DNA of 64,000 nucleotides from Thelephora terrestris. Taxonomy: Eukaryota; Basidiomycota; Agaricomycetes; Thelephorales; Thelephoraceae. The notes below the pieces were generated by a model that was not told where the DNA came from, ran no database searches, and saw only the letters and a list, made by a program, of their open reading frames with translations. Location: positions 372,001-436,000 of the forward strand of contig WIUZ02000023.1 of NCBI GenBank assembly GCA_015956445.1. Reading direction: 5' to 3'. Below, piece by piece: positions 22,898 to 34,442 of this stretch (position 1 is its first letter; every line of letters begins with the position of its first letter). Made by a program: the position numbers and the translations under genes.

Positions 22898-25090
22898 ACG
22901 AACCTTCGCGCTCTTGTTGTTGAGACGCCAGAGAATCGTGGAAACAATCTGGGTAAGATAAGGTTTGACACGAATACCTGGAGTCAAATGTGAATGGTGG
23001 ATAGATCAGGAGAAATACCACGAGCTTACCGAGAGCATTAACGACGGTTCCGAAACCGTCCAACATGACCTGGTCCTCCGTCGTCTGCTCCTGGAATGAA
23101 TAGATGATACCGTCCACGAGCTGGACCTCCAATCGCTCATTGATGTCGGAAGCGCCTAGTGAGGAGATGACCTTGGTGATTGTCTCCATAATCATCTTCC
23201 TGTACGGTTCCGCCTCGTCCTTCAGGTCGTTCACGACCCTCCCGACGATCACCGCAACGCCAGTCTTCTGCGCCAGCTCAACGGTAGTGTCAACTACCTG
23301 TCGGTAATTCCTCCTGTCCAAAGCCATCCTCCTGACCCAGAAGCTCTTAAAGAAGTCCGGGAGAATATCCTGCTTGATGTATTGAGGGCAAGGGCAGCGA
23401 TAGCCAAAGCAGTCATCGTCTTGACTTTCTGCTGTTCGTCCTGAAGACCGTGAGCGATAGTCAACAAGATTCCTGAGGTGGGGTAGGACGGCGCATCCCA
23501 TCATGATGGCGATTTGTTGGATAATCCGGACGCCAGTATGTCGAGCCTGCCAGGATTTTTTGCTCCGGCACACGGCTTTGAGGAAAGGTAGGAGAGAAGG
23601 GATACCGAGAGCAGAGGCTACAACAGAGAAGGCACGAGCTGTTGTGTTCCTAACGTACTCGTCGGCGTGGTCGATATCGGGTCGCATGGTAGAGATCATG
23701 TGGGCAAGGCCTGCAGCTTTTGAAAGGTTGGAGATAATTTCACGGCCTTCAACACGAGCGTAGGAGGCTTCGTCGATAAGGAGGGGTTCGATGACAACGA
23801 GAATTCTGTGAACGTAAGGTCGGACGAGATCGTCAAGTTTGTAAAGGACACGGTCAATGACCTTAACAAGCAAATGACGCTCCTGGTCTTCGAGAGTACG
23901 TTCCATGAGTAGAGGGAGGATCTTGTCAAAAAGAGGACCGGCTCCAAACTTTCGAGCCTTATCAGTGATCTGTCGAAGCGCGGTTTTACGGACGGGAGGG
24001 GTGCCGTTCTTGATTTTGAGAAGGAGCCGCATAATCTTGCGTTCCTTCATTTCGTAGATGGATAACTCCGTCTCGTCCTCCTCCTTGGGGATTTTGGCGA
24101 AGTATTGAGCATCCTCCGCCTTGAAAAACGCGAGGTTCCCGACACCGGGAATCTCGGTGGGGAGTTCAGGCTAGACCTGCGGCGGCTGCCATAGCAGCAG
24201 CATCGGAGCCTTCTTTAATTTCAAAACCCCCAATGGTCGTGACGGGAGTAGCCTGGAGTTTACGAGGGGCAACGGCAGGGGCATAGCCAGGTGGTGGAGC
24301 CACAATCAAGTAGCCGGAGGTCGGGAGGAGAGCGTCGAGTTCCTCGTCAGTGAGATAACAGTTATGTTTATCGTCCTGCATGAAACCAGGCGCGTTCATG
24401 ATGATTTGGACCATGGGTGTGTCGTTGGGGATTTGGTGGGGAGTCTGATCCCATCTAGAACGTTTGGGAGCATCGTTGGCATCAGTCATAGGGGCAGCAT
24501 CCCATCGGGAACGACGCTTTTTGGGAGCAGCATCGGCAGGGGGTTCGTTTTCCTCCATCTTGACATCTGTAGTTTCCCCAGCACCGTTCCCAACATCCCA
24601 TCTCCGCTTCTTCTTTCCAGAACTCGCAGCTGCAGCAGCGACCTCAACCAAGATCTTCTCAGCCTCATCAAGCTCTGCCCTGGGAGGAGTCCTGGCGAGA
24701 TCCATCTTGTCGCCACCTTCCTCTCTATCCTGCTTCTCCTTGTCCTCAATAGGTTTCCTCACCCTCGCCTCTTCTTTCTCCAACCTTTGCAACCTCATCG
24801 CGTCTTTGTAGCCTCCTTCGACCTCCGTGCCATCTTGTTGGGCGGCAAAAGCGTCAGTGCTGTCGTGAGCGGAATGGTCGAACCTCCTGAGGTGGTAATC
24901 GGATTGGCGTGCCGCGATTTGTCGTGTTTTGGCAGTTTCGGCAAAAGGGTCGATGTCGTCTTCTTCAGCGAGGTCCGCGAACTCTCGCAGGACCTCTTTC
25001 GGTGCAGTGAAAGAGTCGACGGAACGGGGAGATGAAGGAGCGGACATGGCCTCTTGTGAGTCTTGGGCGAAGAGGGTGGGTTTACTTGGT
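22898..25090 (-). pseudogene. Captured 5' fragment of the splicing factor gene SF3B1 (SF3b155)
   Basis: Minus strand starts about 45 bp before ATG 25047 (MSAPSSPRSVDSFTAPKEVL), reads the N-terminal region with RWD/SRWD-type U2AF-binding repeats and YLTDEELDALLP, then [19 protein letters not shown] and HEAT repeats ([20 protein letters not shown] in part, [20 protein letters not shown]), and ends at NNKSAKVR. The full protein is about 1,300 residues, so over half the HEAT domain is missing. A frameshift lies near 24165 (after AAAAGLA) and about 90 codons are deleted inside the HEAT region near 23400, where [10 protein letters not shown] jumps to [10 protein letters not shown]. One intact intron (gtaagctc...gactccag, about 23025-22975) remains, so the source was genomic DNA. 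Direct ATAAG copies flank it (22893-22897, 25091-25095). A functional copy must exist elsewhere. Confidence 0.9.
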
Positions 25091-25737
25091 ATAAGCCGTC
25101 TCCTATGGATTCCTGGCGTAGGAATGGTTCAGAGTAGGGTCAATCGGCCTATGCAACGAGCGAACGCACCTCGACTTGTGTCCACGAACCCGGTTCTCGT
25201 CGCAAGGTGAGGTCAGTCGGATAGTGCGGATGGACCAAATCGTGGGCTAGATAAGCAAGCAACACGTCGGGGTGTGTTTGCTGCCCATGTCTTGTGGCGG
25301 AATCTAGCGTCGATGGTGGAGGAAAGAGAAAGGCGTTCAACTTGCGGGTGACGATTTTCTCATGGCAACTCGTTCGCGAAGAAAATTTTATTCAGAAATG
25401 TACTTAAGAAACAAGTTAGAAGCTGCCATTCTCCTATGATTTCCTGGTGTGGGAATGGTTCAGAGAATTGGCCGACACAGATAATATTTTCAGCTTCAAT
25501 GGTCGTGACGTCGACGATAAGTACGACGCCGAAGATCGATACAGTCTTCGACCGCTGATCATCAATCATCGCTCCAAGCGTACCAAATTACCAATTGAGA
25601 GAGGCCAGGCGAGAGGAAGAAGCTGTGATGTGGGACGGAAACTGGGGCAATAACAAACAGCAAGACATTACAATCACAGTACTCCCAGTAGATACAGAGA
25701 CTAAGATCATACAGCCTAGGGTACAGGTACTTTAGGT

Positions 25738-26785
25738 CTATTCGCGTTTCCTGCGTTTGGGAAGACGCTGCTCTGCAGGAGTCGACCCGTCTGACCCGTC
25801 GGGGTTACGCACTTCGTTCGAGCGCCTCTTCCCTGAAGATTCTGGGGGTGACGGAACGATGGTGACAGGTCGTGCAGGTTGAGAGTGTAGTTGGTGGGTG
25901 GGCGCTGGCCCGTTGTCGTGGGCGGCGCGAATAATCTGGAAGTTGGTCAGTAAATCGCGAGCGATTTGAAGACTAAAAAACAAAACAAACATCGTCCAAC
26001 CCAATAATTGGTGTCTCGTCAGTATCCTCTACACAATGAAGGAAGGGGTGGGTTTGAGAGCCAGCAAAATTGGCGGATTGGCGTGTGAGGCGTTTGACAT
26101 CGTCTTTGAGGAGGGCCTTTTCCCTGAGAACATTCCGGTACGCGGCAAGAAGTGAACCATAGTCGTATTTCAATCGACCAAGAATCCCAGCTGTCACGTC
26201 CAAACCCGAGGAACCGCGTCGTGAGAGATCTTCAAACTGAGACTCGAGTATCCGACCCTCTTCCCTACAGACGATAACTGTGCACCAGTCAGGGGCCGGA
26301 GGCGACCCCGACTCAGGATGCTCTTGCATCAGTTTGTTGATTATTTGGTGGTATTGAGTCCTCAACTGGGCGTTCTCGGCTTCAAGTCTTGAGAGTGTAT
26401 GGTGGTTGGATGAACAATGCGCAATAGCAGTTGCAAGGGTAATCGGATGGCGCAGTGGGGCCCTAGATGATAGTGAGTTCAGGAAAAGAGGAGGGTAAGC
26501 AGAACAGACCCGAAAGAAATTGATCGCCCTGGGACCGCGGTTACGACTCCGGTACCAGTTGAAGCCGTCTGCGAGGATTGTCCGGGATACCCACCAGACA
26601 CCGTTTGGTGGAAGGGGTCGGGGACCCCGCGCAGGATTGTATGAGTGGCGTTGATGTTGGTAGCGCTGATAAAACTCAGTTGGCTCTCCCACAGGCGAAT
26701 TTCTCGCACGTTACCTGTCCGTGTCCGAATCAGTCCGGGAATATCCACAACGCTGAGTGTTCTGCGATCCGTTGTTCGACGCCAT
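25738..26785 (-). CDS. Cargo gene A1: coiled-coil protein with C-terminal nuclear-localisation-like signal
   Basis: Starts MASNNGSQNTQRCGYSRTDS at 26785, then a GT-AG intron. The second exon is open in two frames; one reads YNPARGPRPLPPNGVWW and RTILADGFNWYRSRNRGP. A further exon holds a coiled coil (LSRLEAENAQLRTQYHQIIN) and YDYGSLLAAYRNVLREKALL; after a last intron come LQIARDLLTNFQIIRAAHD and a Pro/Ser-rich tail ending in the basic PKRRKRE. I recognise no enzyme domain. The coiled coil and basic end suggest a nuclear, DNA- or protein-binding role; that is inference. Paralogue A2 lies at 38508-39413, and promoter, start codon, first intron and exon 2 are all alignable between the two. Confidence 0.55.
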
Positions 26786-27234
26786 TGTTGTTCCTTGATT
26801 GCGATCGTGAAAGGCAAGTCAGCGGCGAAGCCAAGCCAAAGAACAGGGGGACAGACGCACTTTGAATATGGAGATGGACTTGTGGGCGGAGATCCTTGAA
26901 AATTGGAGGGAGTAGACGTTGGAAGTAGAGTGGTAGAGAGGAATAGAGGAAGAGAGGGTGAAAGAAACCGCAAAGAGATCCAACACGTGAGGCAACACGC
27001 CCCCGATATGTTTTCGCGACAGACGATACTGCCGGTGCGCCGTCTGCGTACAGCGATAGGAGTAGCCCACGTACTGGTCGGTGCAACTCTCTGGATATGA
27101 CCGGACTGCCTCGGAAAAGCGAGATCTGGGTCGTCAAGTTCTGAGGTACGGTGCAGATTGATTTATTTGGAAGGGAAAAGTACAAGAAAATTTTATACAA
27201 ATGGCGCCCCAGGCATTCAAATCAGCGTCGACCC
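26786..27234. other. Upstream region of cargo gene A1, duplicated upstream of A2
   Basis: Contains segments closely matching 39414-39780, for example ggcaacacgcccccgat, so the A1/A2 duplication included the promoter. No gene seen. Confidence 0.6.
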
Positions 27235-30200
27235 CTACGATTTGATGTGCCTGATCAAAAAGAGTGCATCAGAAGTCGATGTCAAGTGGTGCAAATGGAA
27301 CGTGCCCTGACCCTGAGACTTCTTTCGTGAGTCTTCCATTAGCTGGACGTAAGAAGCCAAGCTTTCGAAGGAGACTGAGCTTTTAGTTATTGGCCTGCCT
27401 GTGGAACTGTAAGGGATGAATGAAGATACTCCCCACAAAACTCACTGGGTGGAGTCGACGCCCCATCATTCTGACTTGAGGACTGGCTGGGGAGAGGGAC
27501 AGAGAATTGGCTCGTGGCCAGAGTGGGAACCTGGTGTTGAACAGGGGTAGAGGATCGGGTTAGGACCGGAGTGGAGGATCGGTTTGAGGCCGGAGTAAAG
27601 GATCGGTTTAGAGCCGGAGTAAAGGATCGGTTTAGGGCCGGAGTGGAGGATCGGTTTATGGACGGAGTAAAGGATCGGCTCAGGCCCGTAGTGAAGACTG
27701 GAATAGAGGACTGGCTATAAACTGGAGTTGAGGAATGGCCGAATGAATGCTCCCTGGCCAAGGTGGTAGAACGTCGGTTGCGCTGGGGAAAAAGGCGGCC
27801 AACCAGACGAGGATCCCTCTTGGCAGTGCTCACACCCGTGGTACTCGTAGGCAACGTGAGATTTATAGGTTTTCCCCCCCGGAGAGGCAAGTTGTCCGCC
27901 CCAAGCTTTGTGTGGGGTAGGAGTGACTCCTGCGTAGATGGTCGGCCGTGATCTGTTTCTTCCGGGAAATTATCGCGCACTGGGTCGGGCACATAGGCCT
28001 GAAGGAGCTCCTCCCAGGTCGAGCGATACTCAGATTGCGTCTTCCCGTTCTGCTGAGGCCGCAATTGGAGTGAGTAAGCAATCCGGTTGTGGAGAAAACA
28101 AAGAGCACCTCTCCTTCGTCCACATCCGCGTCTGGGTCAAAGTATGTTAACGGGCGGTGGAGAGGGCTTGAAGAACGGTGTTCCTAAAAGAGCTATCAGG
28201 CTGTATTTGAGCCAGAGACGAAAAAAGGTACCAGTCTTGGTGATCCTGGGCCCTGGGTAGGCATGCCTGGAAAGCATGACTGGGATCCTGAGGCAGTGTT
28301 ACTCTCAAAGACCTTCTGGCCTTTGCCGCGTTCTGTGGCCGTTCCCGTGATAACAGAAAGCCTGGGGTGCTTTCGTGGATTTGAGGAATCTGCTTGAGGG
28401 CTAAGAGAGCGCTTTCGAGGGGTTGATCCCACAGCTTCTTCCTCGCGGCTGAGAAAACTGGTCTGTGAGGTTGGCGCTTCAGAACCCTCGTGGAGGTTGG
28501 AAGAGCGTTTCCAGGAAGGATGACGCTGGGGCCGTTTTCCCTTGGAAACCGCAGAAGTCGAGGGAGCGGTTGAGTCCAACGATCCAGCGGGCTCATCCTA
28601 GTTAGATGTATCAGTGCTTGAGAGAGATCCGAAAAGCTACGAAAAAGCTTACGGCTATGGCATCGTAAAACCCTGCAAACAAAGCATGATTTATTGGCGT
28701 AGCTGAGAAATTCGACGCAAAGTATACAAGACGATCAGCAAGAGGAGCAGGGGACCCAGTTCGGATCATTTCCTTGGTCCACGCATAACCCTCAGTGTAG
28801 GAATCCCTCCTTAGCTGGTGGAGGGAATGCCACATTTTACTGCTGTCGTCAGAGAGTCGGGTTAACAGCGCTCCAGACGAGTGGGTGTTGTATGTAGAAA
28901 GTATGTGCTTGTAACAACGATTGGCATGACACGATTTGCAATTGATAAGGGAGAGTTCGGGAACGCGGTGGGAGGATTGAATCCGTGGCGTACATGTCCT
29001 AGAATCTCCCTGGTGACAGAAATAGGGATGAGGAGGACGAGTTAAGATTGGAGTGAGATGAACCTAAGTACGAACCGTGGTTTTTGATCGTTTGGAACAC
29101 AGAGCAATCCCCGCTCTGAATATCGAAAATTCCCCACTATGATTGATAAGCCCTAAGGGTTAGGTCACTTCTTTCCGTAGATCATAACACTTACTCGCTC
29201 AAGAGATCTTCTTCCACGTTCTCCGGTAGATCACGCAAGACTTCAATGACGTTATTCCTAAAGTCGAGGAGGTCCGATAGAGCCCCGGTCCGAGAAGGCG
29301 CCATATTGCCGCAACGACACACGCGACCATCAATGTAACAGGAAGCGCAGACGATGATCGCCGATTCATGGTTCGGTTGGTCATCCCGAATGCATGAACC
29401 TGTACAGCAAAAGACAGACCGGAAGAGCTCCCCGCCACAGAATGCACAAAATGAAGATGGGCCCAGATCAACCAGGGGCAGATTGTCATCGTCTTCGCAG
29501 TAGGTCGGCCTCACAACCTCGTCGAAGAGTCTTAGCCATTGTTGGAGAACTTGGGCCTTGTCCGATACCCATGAGGGATCACAAGCTCCGGCTGCTTGCA
29601 TATCCTTGAACGCGGAGAGGCGTCGGGAAATGGTATCGCAGACGGCCTTTTTGATGTGGTACGGTGAACCGATACATAACCTGAACAAGTAAGATGGAGA
29701 AAAGTAAAAGCTGCGGGAACAGAAGGTAACCCATACCGTTGCCTAATGATCTGGTCGTGGTAGACGAATGACTCCAAACCTTTCATCGTCACGCGTTGCC
29801 ATGAAAGGCTCGCGCTTGTTCCACAGTGAACCTTTTGAGAAAAACTTCACGAAGTTGAGAACAAGCGGAAACACCCACGGCACAACAAAACAACGTACCA
29901 CCTTGATGGGATAACAACAAGATCTCCTAGCTTCTGTTCATGAACGTAGACTGTGAAAGGGGCAGATTGCAGTTCCGCCGACGAGAGATTGCGTAATCGA
30001 ACAGTATTCGATCCATCCTTGGCGCGGAGGTGATCCCAGACATCGAGGTAGCTCCCAGCGGCGGTAATAAACCAGGATTTGGATGCGTCGGTACCACCAA
30101 TGCACAGCAGGTCGTGAACGACAGTTGCGCACGATTTATCCTGGAACGGGGTATCTGGTGCGCGTCAGTCGACCTCCTGAGGTTTCTGGTTGACAGACTC

Positions 30201-30725
30201 ACCAAACTCCCTCTTTCCGAGCTGGAGTATGGCGCCCCCCTGGCCATGAGGCAAGGTCATACAATCCGACCCAGGGGGTGTGAGGTGGCTTGGAATGATG
30301 CGCGCGTCAATCAACCAATTAGACCACTCAATCGGGCATGGAAGGTCAGATGCTGCCGGCGGTGACACAGGCAATCAAATCAGCAAAAGTCGAAGTGTCT
30401 GACGCAAGGGCGCTGGGACATACATGGCCCTTCGTGGCTCTCGGGTTGTGTCACAGAACTCACTAGTCACGAGAGATAAGAAAAATCGGCCTCCCAATCC
30501 GGCAAGGTACGCACCACGGAGTTGACTGAGACGATCTAACCATTCGATAGACGCGTCGGAAGCTACATGAGCGGCGTCGGTAGGGACCCCGGTGATGACA
30601 AAAGGCATCCCAATATCTTCGTATTTTCGCGTCATTGCTGAGATCCTTTCTAGCGAGAGGGTGTAGCTGATAGTGGGGACCACGCCAAGAACTTCGTCCG
30701 TTGGCTCAACGTCGTTGTCGGGCAT
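27235..30725 (-). CDS. Cargo gene: JmjC-domain protein with C-terminal Cys cluster and low-complexity tail
   Basis: Starts MPDNDVEPTDEVLGVVP at 30725. After RISAMTRKYEDIGMPFVITG come SNWLIDARIIPSHLTPPGSD, then across a 48 bp intron LQLGKREF-DTPFQDKSCATV, HDLLCIGGTDASKSWFITAA, VWDHLRAKDG and APFTVYVHEQKLGDLVVIPS, the core of the fungal JmjC family (Fe/2-oxoglutarate dioxygenase fold). SLSWQRVTMKGLESFVYHD follows. Next is a Cys-rich module: FCAFCGGELFRSVFCC, CASCYIDGRVCRCGNM and CKSCHANRCYKHIL. About ten short introns are needed. The tail after 28600 is Ser/Pro-rich with 8-residue repeats. A histone or other protein hydroxylase/demethylase role is possible; I could not confirm every metal ligand, so it may be a catalytically dead JmjC. 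Exact last exons are uncertain. Confidence 0.7.
27549..27690. repeat. 24 bp coding minisatellite
   Basis: About six or seven tandem copies of a 24 bp unit like aggatcggtttagagccgg plus five bases, encoding repeats of the type NRSFTPAL or NRSSTPVL in the tail of the JmjC gene. In-frame length (8 codons) means copy changes would not break the protein. Confidence 0.85.
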
Positions 30726-30928
30726 GGTGGCTCAGGTTTGCGCGGCTGAAAGGCCACCGATCATCGACATCGATCAACGTTGGCGGCCGATGCCCAATCT
30801 TTCAATCGTGAGAAAAAATGCTTGTCGCTCATGTGGAATGATGTTTATCAGGAGGTTTTCTGTGCTTATTATCAAGGAAAGGCATTCCGCTCAGCAAATC
30901 CTCCATCTTGGATGTATTCTACTCTAGT

Positions 30929-31799
30929 TCATTCTTCTATATACCGATTAATTGTTTCCGTTGCCTTCTCAATGAATTCGTCGAAAATTTGTTTCATCTC
31001 GGACCGAAACCTTTGTATCTCCGCTGCGGAATCGCGAGGGGCCTGACGAGCGGTAATGAAGTACTTAGATTTCTGGACGTGAGACGTACCAACATGCAAA
31101 CATACCTGCCCGGGATTCTTGGGAGGTCTTGGGCCGGCCTGCGGCAGGGTCGCCACGGAAGACACTAGTAATGGACCTTTTCCGGGACTCGATTCAGGTT
31201 GGGGCAAACCACGCCCACCCATGTGCACGGATTTCCTCGGGGAGCCGGAAGAGGATGGAAGTCGGTTGTTGCTCGAGAGAATGCTCATGTCAGGCTGTTT
31301 CGTTTTTAGTGTTACTTGTCTGTAGAATGAAAGGCTGACGTACCCCTTCAGCAATTCTTTGTGCGGCCTCCATCAATGTATCTCCATCACTCGCGAAATC
31401 CAGCCTGGCATTAAGTGGGTCTAGGTCTGTCCCGGCCTCTGGGTCGGAAAATGAGACCTCCATCGTCACTTGATTGTACCAGATGGAAGTCTTCTGTCCT
31501 GAAGAAGAAGAAAGCATTACCCATTTCCCGTCCTTCTAGGGTCAGCGAGAAACAAAGATGAAACTGCCGGTGTTGGAGAGCCTCACATTGTTCTTTGCAG
31601 GCGATCCAAGTGCTGTACTAAGAGTGGAAGATCCTGAGGGATCCTCAAGATCCTCAAGATCCTGCCCCGCCACTCCAACGCCTATACGGTGAACTGGTAC
31701 GTCACGTTTATAAGGATGGAACTTGCGTGTCGTGTTAGGCGTGTTGCGAATCGTGTTAGTCGTGTTGCGAATCGTCGACATTGTCCACGGTGAAACCAA
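30929..31799 (-). CDS. Cargo gene: small protein with degenerate WW-like domain
   Basis: ATG at 31799 or 31781 (MSTIRNTTNTIRNTPNTTRK). A 51 bp phase-0 intron (gtgaggctc...gaccctag) joins GSPAKNN to KDGKWVMLSSSSGQK, then TSIWYNQVTMEVSFSDPEAG. Spacing W...YNxxTxxxxFxxP fits a WW fold in which the second Trp is Phe. Further exons give GDTLMEAAQRIAEG, a Pro/Ser linker and a C-terminal amphipathic helix AAEIQRFRSEMKQIFDEFIE ending INRYIEE. About 200 residues in total. WW domains bind proline-rich ligands; neighbouring cargo proteins have Pro-rich tails, but a link is speculative. The JmjC gene follows on the same strand about 200 bp downstream. Confidence 0.55.
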
Positions 31800-32008
31800 A
31801 GATGTTAAGAGTTAAGGCGATGGAGTGGAGTGGGCCCGGACGTGCTTGCTTTATCTGGGCGTTTGCGGCAACCGCCGATTCGCAGACGGCGGGAACGACA
31901 GGCCGATGCCAAATTCCTCGATCAAATTCCTCGGAAGTCATGTAAAAGGCATCAAAATAGACTCAAACAGTACGGAGTTGGGTACAAATTCAAAATAAGC
32001 TGTTAGAA

Positions 32009-32823
32009 CTAGTGAAAGAAGTCTGTACTTAAAACACGGCTCAGTATCACCGGGTCGTATTGGTATGTGAGGCATGGGACGAAAGGCAAGATACCTTCTG
32101 GATCCTGACGGAAGTGGAACCAGGTCTCTAGAGAACGATAAGTTGGGGAATATAACGTCAAAATGGTTGGCTCACCTGCAGCCAAGTGTGGGGGGTATAT
32201 GTTGGTTAACTTGCAAACGTAAGCCGCGAGCGCATCAACGGGATCGTCAGCGCGAAGTATATCGCTCCCCCAGGGAGGAATCGGAAACACGATGGGGAGG
32301 AGAGACAAAAATCTTGGGTCGGTCTTAAGGTTTAGGAGAACCGTCCCGCGATATGCTAGGTCATTTTTGTACGCATTCGCAAACGTAGGGCTGAAGAGAG
32401 GCGGTGGGTTGGTAAAGTACCGACGGCAATGGGAAAGGTCGCGAGTGACATCGGGACAGTAAGCCAGATGCGAAACAAGCTAGTGGACAGCCATTCCGCT
32501 GTGAGTGCGCACCGCCATAAAAGGAGAGCAGAAGGGCTTAACATACAGGGAGAATGTGCGGTGGCCCTTCACCGGGAGGGATAGAATGGCTCGCCTCATC
32601 ACCTGTGCTGTGATCCCCAGCAACAGTCTGGTCACGACACGTGAGCCTTGATGCGCGCGGCATTTCGGAATCGGAAGCGGACACTCACATCCAGAAATGA
32701 GGGGGATAAGAAATTGAAGAATCTCCGAGGGTGACAAGCCAGTTGCATCTGCGATCGGCAACTCGACGAGAAGCTAACTGGATTGGACTGAAGTTCGGTG
32801 GAACTGGCGAAAGATTGGCTCAT
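32009..32823 (-). CDS. Cargo gene B1: unknown family, shorter paralogue
   Basis: Exons read MSQSFASSTELQSNPVSFSS with HPRRFFNFLSPSFLDV, and downstream LLPIVFPIPPWGSDILRADD, ALAAYVCKLTNIYPPHLAAG and EGILPFVPCLTYQYDPVILS before a stop at 32009. No known domain. The paralogue B2 (35226-36384) has matching blocks PRRIYNFITPSFMDV, FLPVVFPIPPSPH and GIMPFIPYITEANYDPRDLS, so these are genuine exons under selection. B1 ends about 30 residues after the last shared block, whereas B2 continues about 100 residues. Predicted soluble, no signal peptide. Confidence 0.5.
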
Positions 32824-33414
32824 GTTATGGAGGCGACGACGTAAGCACAGAGTACTGGAATTAGCGGGAGTGCGTAGGAGAATGCCATACCGGGGGTGCT
32901 CTTTTATCTAGGTGGGTTGTCTTTCAGACTGTAGTGTTGTCCACTGTCCACGCCGACGGACTGTGGTCAAAGACTTGTCAGGCGCGGCGCCCATAAATCG
33001 AGACCGAATCCTTTGAGCGCAAAGGGACAAAGTTTGGGTAACCAATGAACATATCAACGCTTTGCCACGCCGACGGCCCGGGTATCGGGAGCAACTAAAG
33101 TTGGAATCGACGAGTCCAGACATCACGGTCCCGACTGTGGTGGCCGAACTTACCGGGAAACCGCAGTTGAACGTTCTGAACGTTCAAGTCGGGAGTGCTA
33201 GTGAGGGCGCGACACTTCTTTCTGCATGGCCTTGGCCGCACGCCGGGTGGAAAATTTGTCTGCCACTGGATTTCCGATCATCGGGGGTCGAGAGGCGAGA
33301 AGCCGTGGGTTTCATTTCAAGATCTGGAGTCGATTCGATGGGATGCAGGCTCAGAGCTGAATTATTTCGAGGCTACAGACGAGTCTTAGACATACAGATA
33401 TGAAGTTACGGCTT
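32824..33414. other. Between B1 and C1; unresolved open frames
   Basis: A plus-strand frame from 33062 (MPRRRPGYREQLKLESTSPD) and an overlapping one ending LNYFEATDES at 33387 might be exons of a small gene, but no domain or paralogue supports them. The segment ends in a purine-rich run (33418-33460). Confidence 0.3.
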
Positions 33415-34442
33415 TCAGAAGGAAAAAAGAAAAAAAGAAAAAAAGAAGAAAGAAAAATAAAACAGAATCGCTGGTCTCTCGTCCTCGACATCTCTGTCAT
33501 CAGGGTCTTGAATACCATCTCTAGCTTGAGGACGAAGGCCCTGAACAATTGCTTCTACCATCTCTCTCTGGCCAGCCCTGATAGATTCACCCATGTTGAG
33601 AATGTCGTCCATGGTAGCAGGGCGATCCTACCAGCCAGTAGAATCATTAGTAACGCATCTATCAGTCGTAGTGGACCACCCACATGAGCAGGACGACGTG
33701 TTACTCTCTCCCTCACAGGACGTTTTCCTTTTTCGGCCGCCGAAAACCGTGGCCGAGAATCCGTATCGCTGTCAGAGTCAGGGAGGTCAGGAGGGCCTAT
33801 TCCGGTGTCTGGCACAGGCTGGGGAGTGGTCCAGGTCTGTGATGTTGGATTGAGATGTGGAGTAACCATTGAATATGACGCATTGGTGTGAGAGGAGATG
33901 TCGGGTTGGTGTAAAAAATGGATTGCAGGGGCATCGGGCTGGAGCATTCGAGTTGGCGCTGACCATTCAATATTCAACAGTTGTTTGGAGACATACCATC
34001 CTTGCAATTCGGGCTGCCATTTCGATACCGTCATCACCGGGGTCCTCTCCCAAACGTTCGTGTGTTGCGGGGCCGTCGAACTGAAAAAACTGGGTTTGTA
34101 ATGAGCTTTTAATAACTGGTTGGAGACTTACCATCCCCGCGATTCGGGCCGCCATCTCGATATCGCCATCCTCGATATCGCCATCGCTGGGATTTTCTCC
34201 CATGGGGTCTCGCCAAATTGTAGGACTCGACCTTGAAGCCACACCCAGGCGACCGATATTTCTCTGAGAGTGTACTATCGAAAGAAATTGGTGACTTAGC
34301 AACTGGAGGGCCCCGAACGTAACCAGCAAAAGGATCTACCTATTGCAGAGATATTCGGAGTGGAAAACGAAAGGTCTGAACGACGGTTCATGCTGCTATT
34401 CGGAGCCGAGGTGGAAAACGAAGGGTCTGAACGACGGTTCAT
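33415..34442 (-). pseudogene. Cargo gene C1: shortened copy of the transposon accessory gene
   Basis: Starts at 34442 with MNRRSDPSFSTSAP (the first exon holds a small tandem duplication of MNRRSD). The next exon ends GDIEMAARIAGM at a donor, as C2 ends DIEIASRIANG. After a Ser/Asp region come RFSAAEKGKRPV and, in the next exon, TMDDILNMGESIRAGQREMV then EAIVQGLRPQ, matching C2 RVSQFTAAQKGKG and TVKDIIHLGEVIQRGQQQMA. Reading stops in a purine-rich run near 33415, so the C-terminal two thirds present in C2 are absent. It could be a dead duplicate or could encode a short N-terminal protein; both are inference. Confidence 0.6.

Larger units (their letters stand above)
18624..25600. repeat. Left inverted arm of the giant CACTA element
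   Basis: Pairs with 53590-58265 in reverse orientation. From 18624 to 22857 the pairing keeps a constant coordinate sum (76889) with no indels, and every open frame I compared is identical between arms. The first differences are C/T at 22858 and 22876. The inner part (25096-25600) pairs with 53590-53992 but has substitutions, a roughly 30 bp deletion near 25337 and an extra block of about 150 bp near 25405-25545. The SF3B1 fragment (22898-25090) is present only in this arm. Confidence 0.93.

Noticed and set aside
27235-30725. TET/JBP dioxygenase of the kind linked to KDZ transposons
   Set aside because: The motifs (SWFITAA, FTVYVHEQKLGDLVVIPS, LSWQR, Cys cluster) fit fungal JmjC proteins better, and the transposase is TNP2, not KDZ.
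33062-33403. Plus-strand frame of 113 residues between B1 and C1
   Set aside because: No domain, no paralogue, overlapping frames equally open.
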